Assembly (NCBI GenBank): GCA_043764015.1 | Contig: JAYUKY010000092.1 | Location: forward strand, 1-34,656 | DNA: 34,656 nt | From: JANYGM01 sp043764015 | Lineage (GTDB): Bacteria; Bacteroidota; Bacteroidia; Cytophagales; Thermonemataceae | Direction of reading: 5' to 3' | Shown here: positions 25,162-33,496 of the stretch, in pieces | How the letters are laid out: every line of letters begins with the position of its first letter | Position numbering within the stretch: the stretch's first letter is position 1 | The notes under the pieces: model-generated | What the model was told of the DNA's origin: nothing | What the model saw: the letters and a program-made list of their open reading frames with translations, nothing else | The model's database searches: none | Made by a program: the position numbers and the translations under genes

Positions 25162-25194
25162 TTGTGAATTTTAAATTGTGAATTGTGAATGAAT
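25160..25194 (+). repeat. Heptad element after the peroxiredoxin gene
   Basis: Units AATTGTG, AATTTTA, AATTGTG, AATTGTG, AATGAAT, starting in the stop codon. Best-preserved copy; matches 3923 and 6181 and, inverted, 4731. Confidence 0.8.
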
Positions 25195-25241
25195 ACAAAT
25201 ACAATTTTGATTACCAATTAGAAAAAAACAAAATCTCATTT

Positions 25242-25553
25242 ATGCGTTTTATAGAAAAATTAAAAGCACGTTGGGGCGTGAAAAATAATTGGCAAGTGCT
25301 GATTATTTTTCTTGTTTTTGCGCTCACGGGCTTTTCTGCAATGTACATCAAAATCCCTATTTATGCGTTTTTGGGCATCACACCACACACACCCCTGCTC
25401 ACACGTATAGGCGTGTGGCTGATTACTGTTTTCCCAGCTTATCAGGTTTTATTGCTATTTTATGGCTTTTTATTGGGGCAATTTACGTTTTTTTGGAACT
25501 TTGAAAAACGAATGTTTGGCAGAATTTTTGGGCTTTTTGGCGGGAAAAAATAA
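25242..25553 (+). CDS. DUF6787 family small membrane protein
   Basis: 103 aa from ATG 25242 (MRFIEKLKARWGVKNNWQ). An in-frame GTG at 25185 lies inside the heptad element and is rejected. A basic amphipathic head with KxRWGV, a first membrane helix (about 17-36, VLIIFLVFALTGFSAMYIKI), a loop TPHTPLLT, and a second helix pair (about 55-84), ending in a basic FFWNFEKRMFGRIFGLFGGKK tail. Matches the two-to-three-helix DUF6787 proteins of Bacteroidota; function unknown. Its stop is 6 bases before the methylase ATG, so the restriction-modification genes may share its transcript. Confidence 0.7.
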   Translation: MRFIEKLKARWGVKNNWQVLIIFLVFALTGFSAMYIKIPIYAFLGITPHTPLLTRIGVWLITVFPAYQVLLLFYGFLLGQFTFFWNFEKRMFGRIFGLFGGKK

Positions 25554-25559
25554 GAAAAA

Positions 25560-26606
25560 ATGGAAATATTAACAGAAATCATAGAACAAAAAAAGGTAAT
25601 TATTGATGAAATAATTATTGGTGATTGTCTTGCTGTATTAAAAGAATTGACAACAGATAGTATTGATTTGGTGATTACGTCTCCTCCATATTTTCAGCAA
25701 AGAGATTATGGAAATGGAGATTTTGGTGTTGGAAATGAAGCCACAGAAGAGGACTATTTAGAAAATTTACTAAATATCTTCTTTGAATGTGTACGAGTAA
25801 CAAAGCCCACAGGAGCTATTGTGTTTAATTTGGGCGACAAATACATCAATGGCGCACTTTCCCTTTTGCCTTATAAATTTGCTATAAAAGCCATTGAGGA
25901 TAAAAAAGTGTTCTTAATTAACCAAATTACGTGGTCAAAACTTAATCCTACGCCACGACAAGATAAAAGAAAGCTCATACAAGCAACAGAGCCATTTTTT
26001 ATATTTGCTAAATCAAAGAATTATTATTTTGATTTGGAAAGTTACTTAAAACATCTTGATGACCTTAATAAAAGTAGTAAAAGTAAGCCGTCAGATAAGT
26101 TAGGAAAACAGTATTTTGAATTAATTGAGAGTTCAGATTTAGAAACTCCTCAAAAAGAAACCGCTAGAAAATCATTACAAGAAGTGATTTTAGCAGTACA
26201 TAATGGCGAAATTGATAGTTTTAGAATGAAAATAAAAGGCATTCATAAAGAGGCTTATGGAGGAATGGAAGGTGGTAGAAACAACCAAATACGCAATAAT
26301 GGTTTTACAATTATCAAAATTTTGGGAAATAAATTAAAAAAAGATTTAATTGAAAGCCCCGTTGAAATGACCAAAGATAACCAACATCCAGCCGTTTATC
26401 CGCTATATATCATACAAGAATTGATTAAACTTTTAAGTAAAGAAAATGATGTAGTTTTAGACCCTTTTTGTGGTAGTGGCACAACTTGTGTAGCTGCTAA
26501 AAATCTCAAACGTAAGTATTTAGGCATTGAAATAAACCCTGATTACGTAAATATTAGTAATGAAAGATTAAAACAAGTAACTTTTACACAAGAACTTTTC
26601 GTATGA
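25560..26606 (+). CDS. Type II DNA methyltransferase (amino-group type)
   Basis: 348 aa. Motif IV TSPPYFQQRDYG at 40-51 near the N-terminus and the SAM-binding motif I DPFCGSGTTCVAA at 301-313 near the C-terminus give the beta-class order IV...I. GIEINPDYVNISNERL follows as in N4-cytosine/N6-adenine methylases; SPPY favours N4-cytosine, though it does not prove it. The middle (about 150-255) is a variable target-recognition region. It methylates DNA to protect it from the companion endonuclease. The stop overlaps the next start (ATGA), so translation is coupled. Recognition site unknown. Confidence 0.9.
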   Translation: MEILTEIIEQKKVIIDEIIIGDCLAVLKELTTDSIDLVITSPPYFQQRDYGNGDFGVGNEATEEDYLENLLNIFFECVRVTKPTGAIVFNLGDKYINGALSLLPYKFAIKAIEDKKVFLINQITWSKLNPTPRQDKRKLIQATEPFFIFAKSKNYYFDLESYLKHLDDLNKSSKSKPSDKLGKQYFELIESSDLETPQKETARKSLQEVILAVHNGEIDSFRMKIKGIHKEAYGGMEGGRNNQIRNNGFTIIKILGNKLKKDLIESPVEMTKDNQHPAVYPLYIIQELIKLLSKENDVVLDPFCGSGTTCVAAKNLKRKYLGIEINPDYVNISNERLKQVTFTQELFV

Positions 26607-27739
26607 TAAAAAATAATGAACAAGAGAAAAGCATTTTAAAAAATGCCTATCAAAATGCTCAAAACATAGATTTTAATGCTATCTCTTCAAATATAAAAAT
26701 AAATATTGATGTGCTTATTAGCCAAATTGATAGTAATAAATCTTTGGTTTCTGCACTTGTAACAAGTTTATTGAAAAAAATCATTACACCAACACAAGAT
26801 ATACGTTTACATAGAACAGATTTTGAGAATGGTTATTCTGCCAGAGTATTAGACACGCAGGTTACCTCTCCATTTTTCAAAGATAATTTTCCAAAATATG
26901 CTAATAAAGAGAGTTCTTTTCTTACTTTAGCAACAAGAGAACGCATAAAATGGACAAAAATAGAAGGATTAGATTTGAAAATCAGAAATAAGCAACTCAA
27001 AGATAGTTTTATAACTATTTTTGATGATGTTGAAATCCAAAATATTAGCCCTAATGACTATTTAGAGTACGTTTTTGCAAAATTAATTATACTAGCAAAA
27101 GCTACACAAATAGTTTTTGAAAATGCTAATTTTGAAACTAAAAACCTAGAGGCATTAAATATACATTTGATTATCAAGATGTTAGAAAAACACTTTGAAG
27201 CAAAACTAAGTTCTCGTTTGCCTGTAATTGCTATTTATTCTATTTATGAAGCCTTATTGCCAAAATTTGAAAGATACAAAGATAAAAAGCTTGTGCCTTT
27301 GCAGGTGCATACATCATCAGACAAACACGGTTTTGGAGATATTGAGATTTATACACTTGATAATCAGCCTTTTGAAATTATAGAAATTAAGCATAATATC
27401 CCAATAGATAAATATTTGATTTTTGATATTGCTAAAAAATCTCACAATACCAACATTAACCGTTATTATATCTTAACGACTTTTAAAAATGGTTTTAAGA
27501 GTATTGAAGCTGAAAAAGAGGTGATTAATTATATTTTAGAACTCAACGAAACGCAAGGAATAGATATTATTGCCAATGGAATTAGTAGCACATTGAAATA
27601 TTATTTGCGGTTTATTGATGATTATCAAGAGTTTATCAAAATTTATACCAAAAATTTGATAGAAGATGCAGAAAAGTCTACTGAAATTAAAGATTTTCAT
27701 TTAGAACAATGGGCAGATATTTTAAAAGATAAATCCTGA
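26603..27739 (+). CDS. Type II restriction endonuclease (SacI-like, tentative)
   Basis: 378 aa, starting in the 4-base ATGA overlap with the methylase gene. A PD-(D/E)xK-type centre is visible: FGDIEIY (Asp246) and FEIIEIK (Glu261, Lys263), followed by a helix. The N-terminal part (SLVSALVTSLLKKIITPTQDIRLH...YSARVLDTQVTSPFF, 47-92) and the C-terminal LEQWADILKD resemble, from memory, the SacI restriction endonuclease family. That link is uncertain; the PD-(D/E)xK centre and gene order support a restriction enzyme regardless. It should cut unmethylated DNA at the site its partner methylates. Coupled translation after the methylase lets protection appear first. Confidence 0.75.
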   Translation: MIKNNEQEKSILKNAYQNAQNIDFNAISSNIKINIDVLISQIDSNKSLVSALVTSLLKKIITPTQDIRLHRTDFENGYSARVLDTQVTSPFFKDNFPKYANKESSFLTLATRERIKWTKIEGLDLKIRNKQLKDSFITIFDDVEIQNISPNDYLEYVFAKLIILAKATQIVFENANFETKNLEALNIHLIIKMLEKHFEAKLSSRLPVIAIYSIYEALLPKFERYKDKKLVPLQVHTSSDKHGFGDIEIYTLDNQPFEIIEIKHNIPIDKYLIFDIAKKSHNTNINRYYILTTFKNGFKSIEAEKEVINYILELNETQGIDIIANGISSTLKYYLRFIDDYQEFIKIYTKNLIEDAEKSTEIKDFHLEQWADILKDKS

Positions 27740-27754
27740 AAAAATAAAATATCT

Positions 27755-28546
27755 TTACTTTTTACTTTGCCTAAACAACCATTTTGCTAGTTGTGGCGTA
27801 TTATAAGCCTGTTTCCAACTATTATGTACAACTTCTGGATATTCTATATAAAGTGGTTTTGCGCCTAACTTTTTGAGTTCTGCAATAATATTTCTTGAGC
27901 GTGAGGGTTTTACAGTTGTGTCTTTTGCACCGTGAAACGCCCAAATAGGAATATTTTTTATTTTTTGTGCTTGTATTTCATCAGCACCACCACAAATAGG
28001 CACAGCAGCAGCAAATTTTTCTGGAAAGCGTGTTATAACGTCCCAAACGGCATATCCGCCCATAGAAAGCCCTGTAACGTAGATTTTATTTTCATTGATA
28101 GGATATTTTTTAATGATTTCGTCTAGCAAATCCACGCTGGCACGCATATAAGGTGTGAGTGTGTCTGTAAAAGCGTGTGTATCAGCATCCCAAGTAACGT
28201 TCACCCATTTTTGCCCTTTGTCGCATTGTGGTACAAGCACAAAACAAGGATATTTCGCTCTATTTTGTTTGTTTAATACAAAAGGAGAGATATTTTTGAT
28301 AGAAATTTCGTTGTCTGTGCCACGCTCACCCGCTCCGTGATAAAAAAGTAACAAAGGATATATTTTGGTGCTATCATAATTATGCGGTTTGAGTAACCTA
28401 AAAGGCATTTTTATGTTGTTAGCAAGACTAAAAAGATGTTTTTCAAAGGTGGCAGTATCTAATGGAGCAACTGTTGGTATTTTTGTTTGGGCAAAAATAT
28501 TAGTAAATAATGAGAAGAAAATAATAAATAAGATATTTTTTTTCAT
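27755..28546 (-). CDS. Exported alpha/beta hydrolase (esterase/peptidase-like)
   Basis: 263 aa. Signal peptide 1-20 (NILFIIFFSLFTNIFAQ). The alpha/beta-hydrolase core has the LLLFYHGAGERGTDN oxyanion region (66-79), nucleophile Ser161 in GLSMGG, Asp209 in AFHGAKDTTV and His241 in EVVHNSW, a full catalytic triad. The layout fits feruloyl-esterase/PHB-depolymerase-like or phospholipase/carboxylesterase proteins of the periplasm. Substrate unknown. It converges with the endonuclease gene, 15 bp apart. Confidence 0.85.
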   Translation of the reverse strand: MKKNILFIIFFSLFTNIFAQTKIPTVAPLDTATFEKHLFSLANNIKMPFRLLKPHNYDSTKIYPLLLFYHGAGERGTDNEISIKNISPFVLNKQNRAKYPCFVLVPQCDKGQKWVNVTWDADTHAFTDTLTPYMRASVDLLDEIIKKYPINENKIYVTGLSMGGYAVWDVITRFPEKFAAAVPICGGADEIQAQKIKNIPIWAFHGAKDTTVKPSRSRNIIAELKKLGAKPLYIEYPEVVHNSWKQAYNTPQLAKWLFRQSKK

Positions 28547-28570
28547 AAAAATTGATGCTAAAAGCTATTT

Positions 28571-28603
28571 AACTTCCCGAAAGTTGAAAACTTTCGGGAA
28601 GTT
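28571..28603. repeat. AACTTCCCGAAAGTT hairpin, copy 1
   Basis: A perfect 15-bp inverted repeat (28571-28585 with 28589-28603) with a 3-nt loop, followed on the plus strand by T6. The same sequence is the stem of the hairpin after hemB at 34473. It lies in the leader of the esterase gene. Confidence 0.7.
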
Positions 28604-28618
28604 GTTTTTTAATAAAAT

Positions 28619-28650
28619 AAAAAAGCCCAATCTCACGACTAGGCTTTTTT
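28619..28650 (-). terminator. Terminator of the RRM protein gene
   Basis: AAAAAAGCC / GGCTTTTTT stem with a 14-nt loop, 54 bases beyond the RRM stop codon in the direction of transcription. Both flanks are A/T runs. Confidence 0.75.
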
Positions 28651-28703
28651 GAGTTATTTTGGTCTAATTTACCAGAAATCAAAATATATGTACTAAGTAA
28701 ATA

Positions 28704-28997
28704 TTAGTATTTTTTGAATGGTTTTCTGTCACCAAAGCTATTATTACTTCTTTCAGGCTTAGGTCTTGCCTCAGAAACAGAAAGAACTTTTGTCATGTGT
28801 TCTGTTTGGTTTAGCTTTTCAATTGCCTCGTTTGCTTCACTTTCGTTTGGCATTTCTACAAAACCAAATCCACGTGAGCGACCAGTTTCACGGTCGTTGA
28901 TTACTTTAGCAGAATCAACTGATCCAAATTGAGTAAAAAGTTCTTCAAGGTCTTCGCTGCTTGCCTTAAAATTCAAATTTGCAACGTAAATATTCAT
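28704..28997 (-). CDS. RRM-domain RNA-binding protein
   Basis: 97 aa with a single RNA recognition motif: RNP2 IYVANL (3-8), RNP1 RGFGFVEM (42-49) and the closing EARPKPER. A short basic tail NNSFGDRKPFKKY follows. Such small glycine-poor RRM proteins are frequent in Bacteroidota and act as general RNA binders or chaperones; the precise target is unknown. A strong promoter with an 83-nt leader lies upstream. Confidence 0.92.
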   Translation of the reverse strand: MNIYVANLNFKASSEDLEELFTQFGSVDSAKVINDRETGRSRGFGFVEMPNESEANEAIEKLNQTEHMTKVLSVSEARPKPERSNNSFGDRKPFKKY

Positions 28998-29086
28998 AAA
29001 AAAAGAATTAAAATGATAAAAACAAAAACGTGATTGTTTTGGAGAAATATGACAGGCATACTTATTATCTCTAAAATTAAATCCCT

Positions 29087-29118
29087 CAAATGTAAGTATT
29101 TTTTTTTAAGTTACCAAA
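29087..29118 (-). promoter_or_regulatory. Strong promoter of the RRM gene
   Basis: Minus strand: TTTG (29115-29118), a 20-bp spacer, TACATTTG (29087-29094). The predicted start is near 29080. Confidence 0.65.
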
Positions 29119-29191
29119 TAAAATGTTAAATATATTTTTATTGATAAATAAATAATGTATTTCAATTTTTTTAATAACCTTAAATAAGTGC

Positions 29192-29680
29192 TTAAAACAT
29201 ATAATTTTTGCGTTTCATAATAGTTTCAAACATTTTTAGGTCGTGTTCTGCAGGGAAGATTTTGAAAGGAAAATAAAAAAATTGCGCCCTTCCCATATAC
29301 AAAATGAAAGCATCAGCCGTTTTTTCTACTGATTTTATCATTTCCCATTTTACCATCATTCCTTCTTTTTCGTTGCGTTTGATAACAATTTGCTGAGAAG
29401 TGAACTCGTAATATAATTTTTCAAACATTATCTGATTTTGTGGAAGTCTTGGCACGCCAGTAAATTGTACCCACCAAAACGCATACCACAAGCCTGCACC
29501 TACGAATGCAAAAATGAACATCCACCAGTTTCTGTACCAAATATTGATAATACCGTTTAAAGCAAGAAGTCCGACAAAAATAGCAATAGGAAGCCATATT
29601 TGGTCTTTTATGATGTTTTTAAGTCCTATTTTTCTATAAACAGCCGTATCTAATTGTGTTTTTTTTGTTTTTACAATCAT
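29192..29680 (-). CDS. Membrane protein of unknown function
   Basis: 162 aa from ATG 29680 (MIVKTKKTQ). The 20-residue upstream extension to 29740 crosses a promoter box and is rejected. Two membrane helices (about 31-50 LPIAIFVGLLALNGIINIW and 53-74 NWWMFIFAFVGAGLWYAFWW) are followed by a soluble domain with FEKLYYEFTSQQIVIKRNEKEGMMVKWEMIKSVEKTADAFILYM, a beta-hairpin then VEKTADAFILY, as in the YcxB-like C-terminal domain of small membrane proteins. Family assignment tentative. Confidence 0.65.
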   Translation of the reverse strand: MIVKTKKTQLDTAVYRKIGLKNIIKDQIWLPIAIFVGLLALNGIINIWYRNWWMFIFAFVGAGLWYAFWWVQFTGVPRLPQNQIMFEKLYYEFTSQQIVIKRNEKEGMMVKWEMIKSVEKTADAFILYMGRAQFFYFPFKIFPAEHDLKMFETIMKRKNYMF

Positions 29681-29718
29681 TATTTTTTTGTTGATTTTGT
29701 TATTTGTTAATTTTGGTG

Positions 29719-29726
29719 CAAAAGTA
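29719..29726 (-). promoter_or_regulatory. -7 box of the preceding membrane protein gene
   Basis: Minus-strand TACTTTTG (plus CAAAAGTA), about 40 bases before ATG 29680. Confidence 0.4.
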
Positions 29727-29794
29727 CGAAAATAATTCACTATTTCAAAAGTTTTTTACTACTAAGAAACACTTCATATCTTACAGTTCGCACT

Positions 29795-32491
29795 TCAATT
29801 AAGTTCTTGGTCTTCTAATGGAATGATTTCGTTGTAATCAGCTTCATTTTTTTCTGCTACTTTTGTATGTTCTCTAAGTTTTTTTTCTATGGCATCTTTT
29901 TGGTCTTCTGTGCCTCTTACTGTTACTTCTGATTTTTTCTCACTAACAATAGCTTTAATAAAATGCTCTAAAGGTGCAATGAGAGTGGCTAAAAGAACAT
30001 TTATCACAACTTTATAAATAGGAATATTACCTATGATGCTTTCTACATAATTTTCAATATAAACATTGACAAATTCAAAAAGTAAGAACAAAGTAGCCAA
30101 AGAAAGCACAATAGTAACTCTTGCGCCACGCCTACGAGAACCCAAATACAGAGAAACCACCGCCAATGTAATAAAAAACCCCAATTCAGCAGCATAAAAC
30201 CAAACCTGTTCCCAATAAGGGTGATTTATTTTGAAAGAAAATGAAGTATATTCTTTGTTTGGAACGCCATCACTATTATAAGATTTTACCTTAAAAACAT
30301 AGTTTCCAGGCTGCAAATTCGTATAAGTGGCAACAGTATTGGCGGCTCTCTCTGACCAATCTTTATCAAATCCTTCTAAAAAATATTGATATTTTACTCT
30401 TTCGGGAATAGTAAAATGAATGCCAACAAACTCAAAAGTAAGGCTATTTTTGTCGTAAGGCAATACTAAATCATATTTTTCTCCTTGCGCCTTGATAGGA
30501 ATATTAAAATCTACATCAATATTTTTGGTATATTGTTTCCAATCTTCTACTTTATTAAAAAGTTTAATACTTGTTATATGTGTTGTAGGAGGGATATTAT
30601 TACGAATATCTTCTTTTGGGTCATATTTTACAACGCCTTCCAACGCACCAAACCAAATATTACCTTTTGTGTCTTTGGTGATAGCATTTGGAAAAGTTTG
30701 TACCAATGTAAAACCATCAATATAACTAAAATGCTTTGTGTTTTTGGTTTTTGGGCTAAATTTATCAATACCGTTTCTGTGTCCTACCCAAATATCACCT
30801 TCATTATCTTCTACAATAGACCACAAATTTTGAGAACTTAAATTGTTTTTCTTTGTATAACACGTAATACAAGAGCGTTCTGTGGGCAAAGACGCAGGTT
30901 TCATTGTACAAAGTCCATTTTCTGTAGCCATCCAAAGCATACCATTTTTGTCTTGAATAATATCCAAAACAAGGTTATTAAGCAAGCCATTTTCTGTTGT
31001 AAAGTTCTGAAACCCACCTTTATTGTACCTACTAAGTCCGCCATACGTTCCAAACCAAAGATTTCCATCTTTGTCTTTGAGTGAACAGCGCACATAATTA
31101 TCAGGCAAACCTTCTGCACGAGCAAAATTAGCAAATTCTTTGCCATCATATCTCCATAAACCGCCATCAGTTCCGAGCCAAATTCTACCTTCATTATCTT
31201 CTACAACAGAAAAAACATAGTCATCTCCTGTAGTTTCTTGATTAAAATTAGTAAATTTCCCATTAGTAAGCCTTGATGCTCCCTCACCGTTTGTACCTAC
31301 CCAAATATTGCCTTTTGAATCTTCATAAAGGGTTTTTAGTGTATTTGTGGGTAGTCCGTCGTCTGTGGTATAAGTAATATAATTTTTGCCATCAAACTTA
31401 ATAAGTCCTTTTCCAAGTGTTGCAAACCAAATATTTTTCTTTCTATCCTCCAAAATAGAGGTTACAGGCTTTTTCTGGACATAATTTTCAGCAAAAATAT
31501 TAAAACGTCTATTGCTTAGCTTTGATGCGCCTGCTTCTGTTCCAAACCAATAATTTTTATTTTTATCTTGCAAAATAAAGTTAATTACATTACTAGCAAG
31601 CCCGTTACTTTCTCCAAGATTTTCTACTTCTGCGTCCTTGCTATCATTATCATTATTATTGCTATGAATAATAAAAATTCCTTCATCTGTTCCTACCCAA
31701 AGTTTGCCTTTATCATCAAGCATAAGCGAGGAAACGCTATTTCCTTCAATTTTTTTGTTTGCAACAAACTCATTATTTTGCATATCAAAATGCGCAATAC
31801 CATTATCTGTTCCTACCCAAATCTTTCCTTTTTTGTCTTCAATAATGGTATAAACTTCGTTTGCAGGCAGCCCTTGTTCTTTTGTATATGTTCTAATATT
31901 ATTATCAACATATTTTACCACACCTTGCGAGGTAGCCAGCCAGACATTTCCTCGTGTATCTTCTTTGATAGCATAAATAGGTCCAGAGGGCAAACCATCA
32001 GTTTTATTAAGGTTTTTAAAAGTTTTCCCATCAAAAATACTAACTCCTGCGGCAGTTCCAAACCAAAGTCTGCCACGTTTGTCTTCCATAATACAAATAA
32101 TATCATTGTCCACAAGCCCGTTTTGACGTTTTGTGTAGTTGTGGAAACGTTGCCCATCATATCTGCTCACGCCTATACGTGTAGCAATCCAAATTTGCTT
32201 TTTCTTATCTTCTAAAATAAATTTGATATTATTGCTTAAAAGTCCGTGTTCTGTGGAGTAGCTAGTGAATTTGTGTCCATCAAATTTGCTTACGCCGCCT
32301 TCTGTTGCAAACCACATATAGGAATTGTGGTCTTCCATAATAGCACGAACGTGCGACTCTGGAAGCCCACTAATGAGGTCATAATTACGGAGAGGGTATA
32401 TTTGCGCTTGTGCAACAAATTGTGTAACAAGTTGTAATACTAGAAAAGCACTAGCAAAAGACGCTAAAAATACAGAGTATTTTTTTTTCAC
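29795..32491 (-). CDS. Propeller (hybrid-sensor-like) protein lacking a kinase
   Basis: 898 aa, GTG start. Signal peptide 1-30 (FVAQAQ). Then 14 propeller units each ending in a (I/L)W(F/V/I)(G/A)T..G motif (first MWFATEGG, last IWFGALEG), enough for two seven-bladed propellers, followed by a Y_Y_Y domain (about 690-750, VKYQYFLEGFDKDWS). This is the sensor half of Bacteroidota hybrid two-component systems. Instead of a histidine kinase the C-terminus has three or four membrane helices (about 760-860) and an acidic tail ending DQELN, which lacks His-kinase boxes. It may be a signal-binding partner to another kinase. Ligand unknown. Confidence 0.85.
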   Translation of the reverse strand: MKKKYSVFLASFASAFLVLQLVTQFVAQAQIYPLRNYDLISGLPESHVRAIMEDHNSYMWFATEGGVSKFDGHKFTSYSTEHGLLSNNIKFILEDKKKQIWIATRIGVSRYDGQRFHNYTKRQNGLVDNDIICIMEDKRGRLWFGTAAGVSIFDGKTFKNLNKTDGLPSGPIYAIKEDTRGNVWLATSQGVVKYVDNNIRTYTKEQGLPANEVYTIIEDKKGKIWVGTDNGIAHFDMQNNEFVANKKIEGNSVSSLMLDDKGKLWVGTDEGIFIIHSNNNDNDSKDAEVENLGESNGLASNVINFILQDKNKNYWFGTEAGASKLSNRRFNIFAENYVQKKPVTSILEDRKKNIWFATLGKGLIKFDGKNYITYTTDDGLPTNTLKTLYEDSKGNIWVGTNGEGASRLTNGKFTNFNQETTGDDYVFSVVEDNEGRIWLGTDGGLWRYDGKEFANFARAEGLPDNYVRCSLKDKDGNLWFGTYGGLSRYNKGGFQNFTTENGLLNNLVLDIIQDKNGMLWMATENGLCTMKPASLPTERSCITCYTKKNNLSSQNLWSIVEDNEGDIWVGHRNGIDKFSPKTKNTKHFSYIDGFTLVQTFPNAITKDTKGNIWFGALEGVVKYDPKEDIRNNIPPTTHITSIKLFNKVEDWKQYTKNIDVDFNIPIKAQGEKYDLVLPYDKNSLTFEFVGIHFTIPERVKYQYFLEGFDKDWSERAANTVATYTNLQPGNYVFKVKSYNSDGVPNKEYTSFSFKINHPYWEQVWFYAAELGFFITLAVVSLYLGSRRRGARVTIVLSLATLFLLFEFVNVYIENYVESIIGNIPIYKVVINVLLATLIAPLEHFIKAIVSEKKSEVTVRGTEDQKDAIEKKLREHTKVAEKNEADYNEIIPLEDQELN

Positions 32492-32673
32492 AAGAGAAAT
32501 TTCCTAAATGGTTGTTGGTTATGAGTTGTAAGTTCTGGGCGTAAATTTAATCAAAATATTGATAATCAACACTCAAAAACTAATAACTTGGTACTTGGTG
32601 ATTGAAATTAAATAACTTGATTTTAGTTTTTGCAAGAACTTAATAATCAAAACTTTAAATTCGTACCTTTTCC

Positions 32674-33048
32674 TTAGTAGGTGTTCTTTTGTTTTTTGAC
32701 AGTTTTGGTGCTGATAGCAACTTTTTTCTTACCTTCAAGAGTAGCTACTTTAGTTTCTAATATTTTGACTTGGCTACGTAGGTTTTGGATAGTAACATCT
32801 TTTTCTTCTGCTTTGTTTTTTTGCCCAGACGTGAGCTTTCTGATGTCTTGGGTGATGTTTCTTTTTTCTTCTTCCAATGCTTCTACTTTGGCATTGGCAA
32901 CAGCAATAGTGGCTTTGGCTTCAGCTAATTGTATTTCTTTCTCATTTGCTTGTGCTAGGGCTTCTTTATACTTTTTGGCAGGAACGCAAGAGGCAAAAAA
33001 TAATAAACTTAATAGAATGGCAAAAGTATTTAATTTATTTAATTTCAT
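32674..33048 (-). CDS. Small coiled-coil lipoprotein
   Basis: 124 aa. Lipoprotein signal peptide with lipobox cysteine C21 (LLSLLFFASC), then a predicted coiled coil (about 25-110, KKYKEALAQANEKEIQLAEAKATIAVANAKVEALEEEK and a second heptad stretch) and a basic tail KKQKNTY. Resembles OmpA-associated or Lpp-like structural lipoproteins only in general shape. Has a strong promoter, so probably abundant. Family not recognised. Confidence 0.7.
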   Translation of the reverse strand: MKLNKLNTFAILLSLLFFASCVPAKKYKEALAQANEKEIQLAEAKATIAVANAKVEALEEEKRNITQDIRKLTSGQKNKAEEKDVTIQNLRSQVKILETKVATLEGKKKVAISTKTVKKQKNTY

Positions 33049-33148
33049 TTATTTATAGTTTTATATTGTAGTTACTAATTTAGTAGTTGAGGGGCATTTT
33101 TATTGGAATATTTTTTTGATAATATTTTTTTGCCTTGCTACATTGCTA

Positions 33149-33181
33149 CAAATATAACAAAAGATATTAGAAAGTTACAAA
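33149..33181 (-). promoter_or_regulatory. Strong promoter of the coiled-coil lipoprotein gene
   Basis: Minus strand: TTTG (33178-33181), a 21-bp spacer, TATATTTG (33149-33156). The 100-nt leader contains nothing else. Confidence 0.65.
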
Positions 33182-33211
33182 TTACTTTTATTATTTTTTT
33201 GTTACTATACA

Positions 33212-33347
33212 CTCTTTTTAATTAGTGGTCTGTACCGTAGTGCAACGGAGGTCTGACCACTAATTAAAAAGAGCAAGTTCGTTTTAAAAAGAGATTATGG
33301 TCAGACCTTCATTGCATTACGGTACAGACCATAATCTTTTTTAAAAC
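33212..33347. repeat. Two head-to-head copies of a 24-nt core inside palindromes
   Basis: Copy 1: a perfect 19-bp inverted pair (33212-33230 with 33255-33273) around a 24-nt core (33231-33254). Copy 2: arms 33281-33302 and 33327-33347 (one insertion) around the reverse complement of nearly the same core (33303-33326; 3 of 24 differences). Core starts TGTACCGTA and ends GGTCT. Arms differ in sequence but keep the hairpin, as in a palindromic repeat family. It lies in the 448-bp gap 33049-33496 between divergent genes. Confidence 0.75.
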
Positions 33348-33435
33348 AGTGTACGGTAGCAAATATTATTCTGAGATTATTTCTGATTGGATAAATATAC
33401 AATAAAATTATCCCAAAAACTAAACTTTTTATTTG

Positions 33436-33443
33436 TATTTTTG
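33436..33443 (+). promoter_or_regulatory. -7 box of hemB
   Basis: TATTTTTG (TAnnTTTG), 53 bases before ATG 33497. No clear -33 box. Confidence 0.4.
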
Positions 33444-33496
33444 TGTTTGAATGTAATAATCCTCTATAATCTTATCAAAAAGTTTTAATAATATCA

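Noticed and set aside
25185..25241. GTG start for the DUF6787 gene
   Set aside because: The GTG is part of a heptad element; the conserved MRFIEKLKARWGV start is at 25242.
31568..32215. 215-aa plus-strand ORF
   Set aside because: Antisense shadow of the propeller repeats; its periodic sequence comes from the repeated motif on the other strand.
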